DNA from: Rhodopirellula sp. P2
GTDB lineage: Bacteria; Planctomycetota; Planctomycetia; Pirellulales; Pirellulaceae
Reading direction: 5' to 3'
DNA length: 64,000 nt
Assembly (NCBI RefSeq): GCF_028768465.1
Contig: NZ_CP118225.1
Span: 5,933,001 to 5,997,000 of the forward strand
Of the stretch, positions 18,652 through 27,418 are shown piece by piece (positions within the stretch are counted from its first letter, which is position 1; each line of letters opens with the position of its first letter). Made by a program: the position numbers and the translations under genes. A model generated the notes under the pieces. That model saw only the letters and a list, made by a program, of their open reading frames with translations, was not told where the DNA came from and searched no databases.

Positions 18652-20016
18652 ATGACACGCGTCCTTCTATCTCTAATCTTTTTGGTTGCCTGGCAAACAA
18701 CCAACGCCGTCTTTGCCCAGCACGAGACGAAGAAGCAACCCAATGTCTTGATGGTCGCAGTCGATGACCTCAATCATTGGCTGACGTTCATGGGCCGGAA
18801 CCCTCAAGCCCAGACACCCAACTTCGATCGACTGGCCAAGATGGGCGTGGCGTTCACCAACGCCTACTGCGCCGTGCCAGCCTGCGAACCTTCGCGTTGC
18901 GCCTTGATGGGCGGACGCCGGCCCTGGACGACTGGATGCTACAAAAATGGCGACCAGTGGAAACAGCACCAGCCCGCTGGCGATGGCCTGTCCGCTCAAT
19001 TCCTAAAAGCGGGCTACAACGTTTTCGGTGCGGGCAAGATCTATCATTCGATGGACTACCATCCCTCCGAATGGACCGCTTACATGTCCAAGAAAGGACT
19101 TTCGGCCAACGGTCCTGGCGTCGAAAAGATGGATGGATTTCACAATGACAAAGTCCATCCCGACCTGAAGGATGAAGACCTGATCGATTGGCACACCACG
19201 AACTACTGCATTGAACGATTGACCGAGGATTCCGACCAACCATTCTTCATCGCCTGCGGCTTGTACAAACCGCATTTGCCATTTGTGGCACCTCGCAAGT
19301 ACTACGACGCCTTTCCGCTGGAATCCATCCAGCTTCCACCCCACCGTGACAATGACCTGGATGACTTGCCACCGGCCGGACTGCGGATGGCGGGCGCCGA
19401 CAAGGACCACAAGAAATTCTTGAAATCTGGCCGCTGGAAGGCTGCGATCCAGTCCTACCTGGCGACCTGCGCGTACACCGACATGAACCTGGGCCGGTTG
19501 CTCGACGCCTACGAAAGCAGCCCGCAAAAGGACAACACGATCCTGGTTCTATGGACCGATCACGGCTGGTCACTTGGCGAAAAACAACACTGGCGCAAGT
19601 TTGCTCTGTGGGAGGAACCGACGCGAACACCGATGATCTGGGTCGTCCCCGGAATGACGTCACCGGGAACCCGTTGCGAACGGACCGTGGATTTGATGTC
19701 AGTTTATCCCACGCTGTGCAAGCTGGCCGGCGTGCCCATCCCGGATCACGTCGAAGGCCGCGAAATCACATCGCTGTTGGAGAACCCGAGTGCGGCTTGG
19801 GACGCTCCTGCGATCACAACGCACGGGTACGAGAACCATGCCGTTCGAAGCGAACAGTATCGCTACATCCGATACGCCAACGGCGACGAGGAACTGTACG
19901 ACAGCCAAAACGATCCGTATGAGTACGAAAACTTGGCCGGCAAGCCGGAGCTCCAAATCGTCAAGGATGAGATGGCGAAATGGTTGCCCAAGGATGCCGC
20001 GAAGCCCACGCGCTAA
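18652..20016 (+). CDS. Secreted sulfatase (iduronate-2-sulfatase-like)
   Basis: 454 residues from the ATG at 18652, preceded by GAGGAGAGG. A signal peptide (MTRVLLSLIFLVAWQTTNAV, cleaved near FAQ) directs export. The type I sulfatase core is clear: metal-binding VAVDDL near the N-terminus and the formylglycine cysteine C78 in ACEPSRCALMGGRRP. LWTDHGWSLGEKQHWRKF is typical of iduronate-2-sulfatase-like members. It probably removes sulfate esters from algal polysaccharides after activation of C78 by a formylglycine-generating enzyme not seen here. Its TAA stop is the first triplet of a dispersed palindromic element. Confidence 0.95.
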   Translation: MTRVLLSLIFLVAWQTTNAVFAQHETKKQPNVLMVAVDDLNHWLTFMGRNPQAQTPNFDRLAKMGVAFTNAYCAVPACEPSRCALMGGRRPWTTGCYKNGDQWKQHQPAGDGLSAQFLKAGYNVFGAGKIYHSMDYHPSEWTAYMSKKGLSANGPGVEKMDGFHNDKVHPDLKDEDLIDWHTTNYCIERLTEDSDQPFFIACGLYKPHLPFVAPRKYYDAFPLESIQLPPHRDNDLDDLPPAGLRMAGADKDHKKFLKSGRWKAAIQSYLATCAYTDMNLGRLLDAYESSPQKDNTILVLWTDHGWSLGEKQHWRKFALWEEPTRTPMIWVVPGMTSPGTRCERTVDLMSVYPTLCKLAGVPIPDHVEGREITSLLENPSAAWDAPAITTHGYENHAVRSEQYRYIRYANGDEELYDSQNDPYEYENLAGKPELQIVKDEMAKWLPKDAAKPTR

Positions 20017-20476
20017 GCAGGGCGGCAGGAATGATCGGGTGCAACGAAGTGAGCCGTTTGGGCGTTAGCCTGGGCTGTCAAAAGGTTGGTATTGACACCG
20101 CTTTGGACTGCGCAGGTTTTGTTCCTCGACTTCGCCCCAACGGGGCAGCCCTATGCCAGCCCAGGGCAACGCCCTGGGTTGTGGCGGGACCAAGATTACA
20201 AAGCCCCAACGGGGGCGGTCCTAGCGGGTTTTGGGGAGTCTTTCTTAGGGCCGCCCCGTTGGGGCTGGTGTCGGAATCTCCGTAACGAAACCCCAGGCGA
20301 TGCCTGGGGCTATCTTAGAGCTGCCCCGTTGGGGCGTAGGACAGAATAAAAATCAACGTCGCATTTTCCGTGTCAACACCAACCTTTTGACAGCCTAGCG
20401 TTAGCCCCGGTTGCGCGTGAAAACCGTGGCTAACGCCAACGGCTCACATACCCGATGACACCTGCGTACCTGCTTA
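20014..20476 (+). repeat. 127-bp palindromic element, copy B, interrupted by a MITE
   Basis: The copy starts TAAGCAGG at 20014, runs to GCGTTAGCC at 20070, and resumes at 20398 with a second GCGTTAGCC, ending CCTGCTTA at 20476. Its first TAA is the stop codon of the sulfatase gene. Confidence 0.88.
20071..20397. mobile_element. 327-bp MITE-like element with 28-bp inverted ends and 9-bp target duplication
   Basis: The left end (20071-20098) starts TGGGCTGTCAAAAGGTTGGT; the complement of the right end (20370-20397) starts TAGGCTGTCAAAAGGTTGGT. The 28-base ends match at 26 positions. GCGTTAGCC directly flanks both sides (20062-20070 and 20398-20406) and occurs once at this place in uninterrupted repeat copies, so it is a target duplication. 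The interior holds three GCCCCAACGGGGC-type palindromes and no gene, so it must rely on a transposase elsewhere. A diverged relative of the left half lies reversed at about 51720-51815. Confidence 0.85.
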
Positions 20477-20802
20477 GGACGAGCGACTCCGTTCAGGCAT
20501 ACGCGAGGGTGAGGGGCGGGCATGGGAAGCGACTCGTGATGCCGCTCCTCCGAAAATCTCGCTGAACGCCCGTTTTCCGCTCCCTCCCGCTGCGGCTTGT
20601 TGATTCGCCAACGAAACTGCACTTCAATACTGCACGACCTCCTGCCCCAAGGACGCATTGCTATTTCAGCCAGGGCTACGCTCTGGGAATCCGCTCGCAA
20701 CAAAGTAGGCCGGACCAAGCGAAGCGCAGTTCCGGCAGAAGCAAATTTGTCATTGCCTGGCGAAGACGAGGGGACGGGGTCATTGTTTGTTTATCCGTCC
20801 GT
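20477..20802. other. Intergenic stretch with decayed repeats
   Basis: No gene supported. Bases ~20480-20600 resemble, in opposite orientation, ~28830-28940 (shared CCGTTCAGGC and AATCTCGCTGAACGC). CTGCACGACCTCCT near 20632 recurs near 28812. GGCCGGACCAAGCGAAGCGC near 20706 matches the 234-bp array family. Confidence 0.5.
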
Positions 20803-21141
20803 CTATGACCATCGCCCCCCTCTGTTGGCCCTATTCGCACGCCAGTTTCGAGATGCCCATGCACAAAAAAGAATAGAGGACAAAGCGAACATGACTGCGA
20901 TTCCGATGAAGCACCGTCTCGCCGAAGAACTTGAGACTGATTGGCCATTGACCTCGATTCCGTAGATCCCTGATTGCGTCGGGAACCAACCGTACTCCTG
21001 ATTCAGAAGCGTTAGTCCAGGGATTGCCGCCAATACAGCGAACGTTGCGAGCATTGCGGACATGACGAAGTACGGTTTTACGAACCGACAACGCGGCACA
21101 GATTCGCGATTGCTCGCAGCAGTAAGGTACGGGTTGATCAT
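20803..21141 (-). CDS. Small membrane protein, unknown
   Basis: 112 residues from the ATG at 21141 (MINPYLTAASNRES). Two hydrophobic segments are visible, about residues 26-45 (VMSAMLATFAVLAAIPGLTL) and 75-95 (CFIGIAVMFALSSILFCAWA), separated by an external loop with YGWFPTQSGIYGIEV. No family is recognised; small two-helix proteins beginning M-N-P-Y are common in planctomycetes. It is the last of a minus-strand run of small genes from 24110 downwards. Confidence 0.5.
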   Translation of the reverse strand: MINPYLTAASNRESVPRCRFVKPYFVMSAMLATFAVLAAIPGLTLLNQEYGWFPTQSGIYGIEVNGQSVSSSSARRCFIGIAVMFALSSILFCAWASRNWRANRANRGGRWS

Positions 21142-21219
21142 AAATGGATGATGTCGGCGGGTTCGGTCGGTTCGTGGATTGGACAGGCTCGGCGACTCGG
21201 CGTTCATGCCATGGTCCGC

Positions 21220-21586
21220 CTACTTCTTTCGCTTCAAAACGAGGCGCACCTCACCGTCGGTTGGATCGTCGTCGAATGACGATGGCGGCCGGAAATCGCG
21301 AAAAGGTTGGCCCTCGAGTCCTTGTCCACAGTATTTCATGGCCAGATGAAGCTCCTCGTCTGTCCATTTGTAGATTCCGACAAACCAGAAAGCCATGATT
21401 TGATTGTCGACGTCGACAATGTCGTCGAGTTTCTTTCCGCCCCGTCTTTGAAGCTCACGGTACGGATTTTCGTGATTGTCTCTGGGAATTCTAAACTCAA
21501 GGGGTTGGGGAACGCCTTCCGGGACGCCCGAACCGCTGAGCGTGAACCGATCGCCTTCTACATTGACGAGGATTTCTGGTGGCTTA
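21220..21586 (-). pseudogene. C-terminal half of a lipocalin-like (TIGR03067-type) secreted protein split by an IS
   Basis: Read on the minus strand, this stretch encodes about 120 residues without a start codon: PPEILVNVEGDRFTLSGSG through DDDPTDGEVRLVLKRKK and a TAG stop at 21220. The opening resembles the ...V-x-G-D-R-F-T strand of planctomycete TIGR03067 proteins. It ends exactly at the left end of the IS at 21587. Removing the IS and one TTA copy joins it in frame to the fragment at 22915-23120, giving a 189-residue secreted protein (junction ...DRSDK-PPEILV...). Confidence 0.82.
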
Positions 21587-22914
21587 GCAACGCACGATCA
21601 ATTAGTGTCGGAGATACTGGGCGTATCTGATAGACTGCTGTGAGTTCAATTCGATCCCCACATGGCGGAGCCACGGATGGCCATCAGTTTACGCGAAGCC
21701 GATTCACAGACCGAGCAACGCTTGCGTGATTTTGCAGGAACTTTATCGGAGAAGGATCGCAGGCGATTTGCAGCCATCGAAGCGACACAGCGTGGGCATG
21801 GCGGGATCACTTACATCGCCGGTGTGCTTAGGATTTCGACCCGAACGATTGAACGGGGCATCGCGGAACTTGATCACCTGAAGGATGACCCGGCGGCTGG
21901 ACGCGTACGTCGGCCCGGTGCCGGTCGAAAAAAAAGATCGATTCCGAAACGCCGGAAGAAGCCAACCTGATCGAGTGCCTCGAGTTCCGTACCGCCGGAG
22001 ACCCCGACGAAGAGGACATCATTTACACCGACTTGTCGCCGCAGGATCTGTCGGAGCGTCTGGCGAAGATGGGAACCCCCGTGGGCAAAGACGCGATCGC
22101 TCAGTGGCTCGATGACGCGGGAATCCGTCGACGGCAAATTCGCAAAGACATCCCTGGCGGCGAACATCCCGACCGAGACTGCCAGTTTGAACGCATCGCC
22201 GAACTGGTCTCGCAATACGAAACAGCCGGCGAGCCCTGGTTCTCGATCGACACCAAAGCGAAGGAGCATTTGGGGCTTCTGTATCGTAAGGGGCGAGTTC
22301 GCGGCAACCGTTCGTTCGAAGCGTTTGATCATGACTTTCCTTCCTGGGCCGATGGCGCTTTGATCCCACACGGGATCTTTGACCCGAAGGCCAATTTGGG
22401 GCATATCAACCTGGGACTGTCCCGCGACACAAGCGAATTTGCCTGTGAGTCGTTCAGGCGTTTTTGGAACAAGTTCGGCCACCGACGTTATCCGGACGCG
22501 ACGTCGATTCTGCTGACTTGTGACGGGGGCGGCAGCAATTCAGCGAGCAAGTACATCTTCAAATACGACCTGGAGCGACTGAGTGATGCGATCGGTTTGC
22601 CGATTCGCATTGCTCACTATCCACCGTACTGTTCGAAGTACAACCAGATCGAGCGCCGCTTCTTTCCGCACATCGGACGGGCGTGCAGTGGAATGCTGTT
22701 TGATTGTCTCGACACGGCCGTGTCGCTGATGCGCGGGGCGAAGACGAGAACTGGACTGCGAACGACCGTCGCTGTCATCAAACGCGTCTTTGAAACCGGA
22801 AGGACTGCCACCCAAGATATGAAAGACAACCTAACAATCGTCTACGATGATCTTCTGCCAAAGTGGAACTATGTCGCAAATCCCAGAACATGACAGTTAT
22901 TCACCGTGCGTTGC
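21587..22914 (+). mobile_element. ISAzo13-type insertion sequence
   Basis: The element is 1328 bases. Its ends carry perfect 9-bp inverted repeats, GCAACGCAC (21587-21595) and GTGCGTTGC (22906-22914), which continue imperfectly for ~30 bases (TGTC and CTGGG blocks on both sides). The flanking triplets are TTA (21584-21586) and TTA (22915-22917), a 3-bp target duplication. It carries one transposase in two frames and interrupts a minus-strand gene. Confidence 0.88.
21662..22893 (+). CDS. ISAzo13 family transposase, expressed by -1 frameshift
   Basis: The first frame (21662-21970) encodes a helix-turn-helix part (GHGGITYIAGVLRISTRTIE) and ends shortly after GAGRKK. The second frame continues from the same place to 22893 and carries the DDE domain: WFSIDTKAKEHLG (first D), LLTCDGGGSNS (second D) and PPYCSKYNQIERR (E). 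The frames overlap at a run of eight A (21928-21935), codons CGA-AAA-AAA-AGA, an A-AAA-AAA slippery site for a -1 shift. The joined protein of ~410 residues has the usual length of the family (Pfam DDE_Tnp_ISAZ013). Either a programmed shift or an inactivating deletion fits; intact domains on both sides favour the former. Confidence 0.88.
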
Positions 22915-23120
22915 TTATCTGAGCGATCGGTTTCCGTTTGCAACGACGCGACCACCCAATCGCCTTGGAACTTTGAGTACCGCTTTGGAGTTTCATCCGG
23001 CTTTGGACCCTGCGCAAATCCGATGCACGTTAATGTCAGAAGGAGGACGATCGCTGCAAGTCTCACCGGTGAATTCCTGTAGGCGAACGTAGAGACCACT
23101 TTATTTCGGTGCAACGCCAT
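22915..23120 (-). pseudogene. N-terminal half of the IS-split lipocalin-like secreted protein
   Basis: On the minus strand from the ATG at 23120, 69 residues precede the IS: a signal peptide (AAIVLLLTLTCIGFAQG) and the first strand FQGDWVVASLQTETDRSDK, typical of the start of TIGR03067-type domains. The frame then runs 14 residues into the IS and stops, so a truncated peptide could be made. The start overlaps the end of the upstream gene (stop at 23101), which suggests translational coupling. Confidence 0.8.
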
Positions 23121-23631
23121 CGTTACCCGCCCATTTCGCCCCGCCCTCGAACGTGGATGGCGTGTACCCTACGATCGCCACATCGGGCTTGAGGTGGGCA
23201 ATCGCATCGATGACAAGATGAACCGGATTGCCGTAGTAAAACGTCAGGTCGTACTCGCGTCCATCAGTTGTGATCAGCGTGCACCGCTGGCCTCCTTCGT
23301 GCAAGGCGTCCATTCGGACGGAGTCCAGTTCGTGCAACGGAAGTGTGAATGATGAGCCACGCAGAGGAATGGGACAGAAGCATTCGATGAGGCGTGAAGT
23401 AACACGGCAGACGAATGATTGGCGTCGAACCAACATCCAGAAGACCCACCAAAGCCAGATCGCCGCGTTCCCGGCGAAAAGGATTGCGATGATGGAAATC
23501 GCGAACGTCCTAAGCGGTGTCACATCGATCGAGCGTGCGGAATAGGCCAGGAATCCACAGAGCGCCGAAACAGATGTGAGCGCAAAGACAGAGATGGCGA
23601 GGTCGCGAAGCCAAGACCGTTGGTATTCCAT
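23101..23631 (-). CDS. Membrane protein, unknown
   Basis: 176 residues. Two N-terminal membrane helices (about 10-30, LAISVFALTSVSALCGFLAY, and 43-68, FAISIIAILFAGNAAIWLWW) are followed by a soluble ~100-residue domain with SSFTLPLHELDSVRMDAL and RCTLITTDGREYDLTFYYGNP, a beta-rich pattern like a PH-type domain. Its end overlaps the start of the next gene by 20 bases, so the two were a pair before the IS insertion. No family is recognised. Confidence 0.6.
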   Translation of the reverse strand: MEYQRSWLRDLAISVFALTSVSALCGFLAYSARSIDVTPLRTFAISIIAILFAGNAAIWLWWVFWMLVRRQSFVCRVTSRLIECFCPIPLRGSSFTLPLHELDSVRMDALHEGGQRCTLITTDGREYDLTFYYGNPVHLVIDAIAHLKPDVAIVGYTPSTFEGGAKWAGNDGVAPK

Positions 23632-23753
23632 TCGGCTGTGCAGGTTCCATGGGTTTCAGTCGGGGAACGGCAGCCGTCACCAGGCACGGAAAGACGACTT
23701 TCTATTTCTGAAACTTCGCAAGCCGTGCTCCGTGTGCACGGCTTTGTTCTTCC

Positions 23754-24110
23754 TCAGTCTTCGCGAGTTTTGACGCCATCAACTTCAACCACCTGAAGCG
23801 TTACGATTCCATCGTACGGTTCGGAAGTGAACGTCACGTTGTTCAATTCGGCTACTTTCTTGAACTCGCCATAAGCTTGACTCTCCATTGCGTATTCGCC
23901 ACACGACGCACCGAAGTCACACATGATGTCCCGAAAAGTGACAGTGTCAATTCGACAGTCTTCAGCGTCGCTAAAGCTCCGGAGCAAGATCGCACGAGCG
24001 CTGTCTTTCGAGTCTGCGATCATGCATGCGTTTTCATTATACTCGTAGCATGTCTCGAACTTATCGTAGACAGCGTATCCTACTACAGCTTCCGACTCGC
24101 GGTGATTCAT
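23754..24110 (-). CDS. Small acidic cysteine-containing protein, unknown
   Basis: 118 residues from the ATG at 24110. It is acidic, with five cysteines (CYEYNENAC, AEDC, MCDFGASCGEY) and no signal peptide or membrane segment. The composition and even codon use suggest a real gene, but no family is recognised. It heads a minus-strand run with the genes below it; the gap to the next one is 122 bases. Confidence 0.5.
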   Translation of the reverse strand: MNHRESEAVVGYAVYDKFETCYEYNENACMIADSKDSARAILLRSFSDAEDCRIDTVTFRDIMCDFGASCGEYAMESQAYGEFKKVAELNNVTFTSEPYDGIVTLQVVEVDGVKTRED

Positions 24111-24207
24111 GGATGTTGACTATTCCGCGTAAGGGAGTAAGTGATTCGTGTAAATGGAAGAACGGTGGAATTCACGTGGCTCGCGCGGGCGATGTTCAAA
24201 CGACCAC

Positions 24208-24334
24208 TAAGCAGGTACGCAGGTGTCATCGGGTATGTGAGCCGTTGGCGTTAGCCACGGTTTTCACGCGCAACCGGGGCGAACGCCCAAAAGGCCCACA
24301 TGGTTGTGCCCGATCATTCCAGCCGACCTGCTTA
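24208..24334 (-). repeat. 127-bp palindromic element, copy C (intact)
   Basis: It begins TAAGCAGGTACGCAGG and ends GCCGACCTGCTTA; orientation is opposite to copies B, D, E and F. The two ~60-base arms are imperfect inverted repeats sharing GAGCCGTT-GGCGTTAGCC-CGGTT. Confidence 0.9.
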
Positions 24335-24509
24335 ACCTAGCTCGCGATCTCCCGTGCGATTCTCTGGTTCAAGTTAGCCGCTAGCGCGGCGGTTTCGTAT
24401 TGGTGGTGGAACGTGCGCGTGACGAATTGTTGGAAGCATCCTTTCAGAAGGATGCTGTTCGCTGGGAACAGCTCCTCCTGAAAAGGAAACCAACATATCC
24501 ACGTTTAGT
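24335..24509. other. Spacer in the accessory zone
   Basis: No feature supported apart from a TCCTTTCAGAAGGATG inverted repeat near 24439. Confidence 0.4.
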
Positions 24510-25016
24510 TCAAACGATTCGCAAGTTGCACCTGGATCCCACTTCCCGGAAAGTCTTCGCCTGAGACTCTCCGAAGACTTGCACCTGACCGGCAAGGGAG
24601 CCAAGGACCGGTATGTCCCGCTGCCGACGACGACCGTTCGACTTCTGCGAAACTACTGGGCAAGTCACCGGCACCCACGCCTGCTGTTTCCGGCAGATGG
24701 CCGAAACCACAGCCTTGCCAAAGACGGCGTCAGTCAAGCGACGACTCCGATGAGCGAAACGGCCGTTCAAGGAGCAATGAAGCAGATCACGAAAAACCTC
24801 CGCTTTGGCAAGAAGGTCAGCATTCATACGCTGCGTCATTCCTATGCGACGCACTTGCTCGAAGCGGGCGTGGGGCTGAAGGTGATTCAAAAGTACTTGG
24901 GGCATTCGTCGCTGCAGACCACGATGGTGTACCTGCATTTGACTGATACGGCCGAGGCCAACGCTCGCGAAGAAATCGAAAAGTTGTTCGGTAGGCTACC
25001 AGGCAGCGACGAGTAA
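24510..25016 (+). pseudogene. Tyrosine recombinase, N-terminally truncated
   Basis: Only the catalytic half remains. Starting around 24545 the frame reads LRLRLSEDLHLTGKGAKDRY, where family members have LRLSE(A)LxL before the first catalytic arginine region, with sequence missing between. The C-terminus is intact: KVSIHTLRHSYATHLLEAGV has H-x-x-R, KYLGHSSLQTTMVYLH has the last H and the nucleophile tyrosine. The N-terminal domain is absent or frame-shifted. Such recombinases often accompany IS91-type transposases, and an IS91-like C-terminal remnant follows directly. Confidence 0.75.
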
Positions 25017-25024
25017 ACAGCAAG

Positions 25025-25240
25025 GTGAAAGTCGAGGAGGTGAAGTGGTTGGTCTGGCTCGCTCTGGGCTGGACGTTCTGGTTGGGCAGCGGCTACGCCC
25101 CGCAAGCGGAACCACTGACCGCACCGATGAAATGTCGCCTGTGCGGCGGGGCGATGCGAGTGCTCGAGGTCAGTTGCACGTCATCGTCATCCCAGGGCAT
25201 CCGCCCCGAACATGGGCTGACCAACTACGACAGTGGGTAA
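25025..25240 (+). pseudogene. IS91-type transposase C-terminal remnant
   Basis: A 71-residue open frame ends with a CxxC-containing stretch, APMKCRLCGGAMRVLEVSC, resembling the zinc-like tail after the catalytic region of IS91 family transposases. No catalytic residues remain. Its TAA stop is again the first triplet of a palindromic element (copy D). The family link is tentative. Confidence 0.45.
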
Positions 25241-25366
25241 GCAGGTCAGCAGGAATGATCGAGCAAAACCATGTGAGCCGTTTGGGCGTTAGCCCCGGTT
25301 GTACGTGGGAGCAACGACGCTACCCAAAACATTCAAAATACTGAAAGACTCCTGCCGAACTGCTTA
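25238..25366 (+). repeat. 127-bp palindromic element, copy D (right arm diverged)
   Basis: The left arm matches the others (TAAGCAGGTCAGCAGGAATG; GTGAGCCGTTTGGCGTTAGC-like). The right arm from ~25300 is replaced by unrelated sequence but still ends CTGCTTA at 25366. Confidence 0.75.
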
Positions 25367-25786
25367 ACGCATGAACCAGGGAAGTGAAATGACCGAACGA
25401 ATTCGAGCGTCTTCAGGAGGGCGAAGGGGGAAGATATGTCGCGACAGCAATCTCTTGCCTCAAAACCACCGGGCAATGAATCTCAATCGATGCCATTCAC
25501 GGCCGATCCAGCACAACCAGGGTCCGAGCAAGTGGCCAACCACCGAAGAGTTGCAGTTGGGCCGAACCATAGCCTTCACCGGAGGTCAGGAATCAGAAGC
25601 AAAGTCCAAGGGAGAACAGGCGGGCCGTTCGGCGTTCATCACCGGGCATCTTGAACAGAGGACTTGAGCTTCGGCTAGACGACGCGTTTTGAACCGCGAC
25701 GAACGAAGCAACAGAAAAGAGAAAGTGACTCAACCGTCGCATCCACGCGAAGTCAAATCCTTATTGGTTATCTGGCGATTCGGATA
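25367..25786. other. Accessory-zone spacer
   Basis: No gene can be supported. Two overlapping open frames between 25371 and 25667 are rich in S, R, P and Q and carry no motif. Confidence 0.4.
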
Positions 25787-26203
25787 TTAGTTCGCAGTTG
25801 GTTTTCTTGAGTTTAGATCTCTATTGTACCGTTCGGCGTACTGCCATGCACGATCAATCAACCGATGGTGATGGCGAGATTCGAGTGCATCCGTTGTTCC
25901 GTCGAGTGTCCAGTAGTCTTTTGCGTCACGAATTCCCTGCCATTCAGATTGTTGCACGCCGGGGAAAAATGGGCCGCCGGGTTCGCCCCAACAGCCAGCA
26001 TAACGAAAGTCACCGCCGTTGATTCGACGGGAAACATCATATTCTGGATTTGTTTCGTCAACGGAACGAAGGGCAGTTTCGAGTTGCTCAACACTGTATC
26101 CATCACCTTGATGGTCAATGTGATTCACAGTCACGATCCACGCCGCAATGGTCAGCGCGATTGCGGCGACGGCAAGCAGAGTGTGACGCAAGGTGAATTT
26201 CAT
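25787..26203 (-). CDS. Small secreted or membrane-anchored protein, unknown
   Basis: 138 residues beginning MKFTLRHTLLAVAAIALTIA, a signal-anchor of the kind common in planctomycete small proteins. The rest is soluble, acidic to neutral, with YAGCWGEPGGPFFPG and a helical tail (DALESRHHHRLIDRAWQYAE). No family is recognised. The gene is flanked by another short exported protein gene on the same strand. Confidence 0.6.
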   Translation of the reverse strand: MKFTLRHTLLAVAAIALTIAAWIVTVNHIDHQGDGYSVEQLETALRSVDETNPEYDVSRRINGGDFRYAGCWGEPGGPFFPGVQQSEWQGIRDAKDYWTLDGTTDALESRHHHRLIDRAWQYAERYNRDLNSRKPTAN

Positions 26204-26288
26204 GTAGCCAGATAACGGTAGACATCACGGGGGACGGACGATTGACTCGCCATTCTAACAAAGGCCGCAAGCCGTCCTCCCGTGCATG

Positions 26289-26912
26289 TCATGGTTCTGG
26301 CTCCCAGTCGTCCATATCCGCATTGACTGCGTTCAGATCCCGACGGAAGCGTTGTTTCATTTTCACGATGAACTTCAGATCATCCCGACACCCTGCTTGT
26401 GAGACTCGGTCGAGGCCACCATCGTCATCGAGTGTTCCGATCTCAATCAACCGTCCCTCATCTAAATTGACCGCGCGGTTGGCAATCGCAAGTACATCGG
26501 TGAATTTTCCGTCTCCGTTGTCTTTGACTTGGTAGATGAGGGTCGTGGGGTGCCCGTCTATCGTGACTCGAAATGTCCAGGCGGCGACTCCGTGCGTTTT
26601 GCTGTCGTAGACATCCGTCACTTCAGCCTTGGCATTGGCGTCATCGAGCACAATGCTGAACGCGAGGGTTGGTTGGTTACGATCAGGAGTTGAGATTAGG
26701 AGCGAGAGAAATCGCCGTTCAGTCTCGGATGTGGGTTGCGTTTTAACAGAGAAGTCAAAGTCACCACCAAAGGATCCACTCTCGATATGCGGTCCTTTGG
26801 AGTATCCACTAGCGTGATAATCGCCCGCGTGCAGCTGTCCTACAGCTAGGCAAACAAGCGTCGATATCGTTAAGAACGGTCGGGAGGGATTGAAGTACAT
26901 CCGAGTGTCCAT
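26289..26912 (-). CDS. Secreted protein, unknown
   Basis: I chose the ATG at 26912 (MDTRMYFNPSRPFLTISTLV), which puts a signal peptide first, cleaved near VGQLHAGD; earlier in-frame starts reach 27050. The mature ~180 residues contain FDFSVKTQPTSETERRFLSL and WTFRVTIDGHPTTLIYQV, with the Ca-binding-like run KDNGDGKFTDV and LDDDGGLD. The D-x-D-G-D-G pattern recalls calcium-binding loops, but one short motif is weak evidence. No family is assigned. Confidence 0.6.
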   Translation of the reverse strand: MDTRMYFNPSRPFLTISTLVCLAVGQLHAGDYHASGYSKGPHIESGSFGGDFDFSVKTQPTSETERRFLSLLISTPDRNQPTLAFSIVLDDANAKAEVTDVYDSKTHGVAAWTFRVTIDGHPTTLIYQVKDNGDGKFTDVLAIANRAVNLDEGRLIEIGTLDDDGGLDRVSQAGCRDDLKFIVKMKQRFRRDLNAVNADMDDWEPEP

Positions 26913-27046
26913 GCGCGGTAACAGCGAGAATGATCGTAGATGCGTTTCGGTTGCCAGAACAATAGATTCAACCCTACTCAGTAGGGTCGTATTCGGGAAA
27001 TTGCATGATACGGGGTAAGTGAGTTGGGGTGTTTGACCAATATCAC

Positions 27047-27418
27047 TCAACTCGCTTCCATGCTCAGAATCTTACCTGCTGCGTGTCGCTGTAGCAATGT
27101 TGCGTGCCGGGCGGGGGAGTCATTCTGACAGCACCTGCAGACTTTGAGACTGCCGTGGCATCGGCGGATGGTGTCAGCGAACGTGACCGAACATGGTTTT
27201 CGAAGTGACTTCGGCGGTACGCACTCACGCATTCCAAGGGCAAGGCGATTGCCTGTGGAGTGTCGCAATCGCCCTGGTGTCCACCCCGGTGGCAGTTGAA
27301 TCCTGCCAGAGAACAACTGCTCTCGCAGCAAGGCTTGGAAGATGCCGCGGAACTTGGTCAACACAACCTTGCATGGTAGCAGGCACTTCCTCTTGCCCGC
27401 CCCATGTCCCGTCTTCAA
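27047..27418 (-). pseudogene. Possible IS91-type transposase fragment
   Basis: On the minus strand, AGKRKCLLPCKVVLTKFRGI followed by FQALLREQ resembles the F-L-F-P-V-x-x-L-S-x-x-F-R-G-K-F region of IS91 family transposases. Sequence past that stretch shows no further match. It is probably an internal fragment with frameshifts. Confidence 0.35.
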
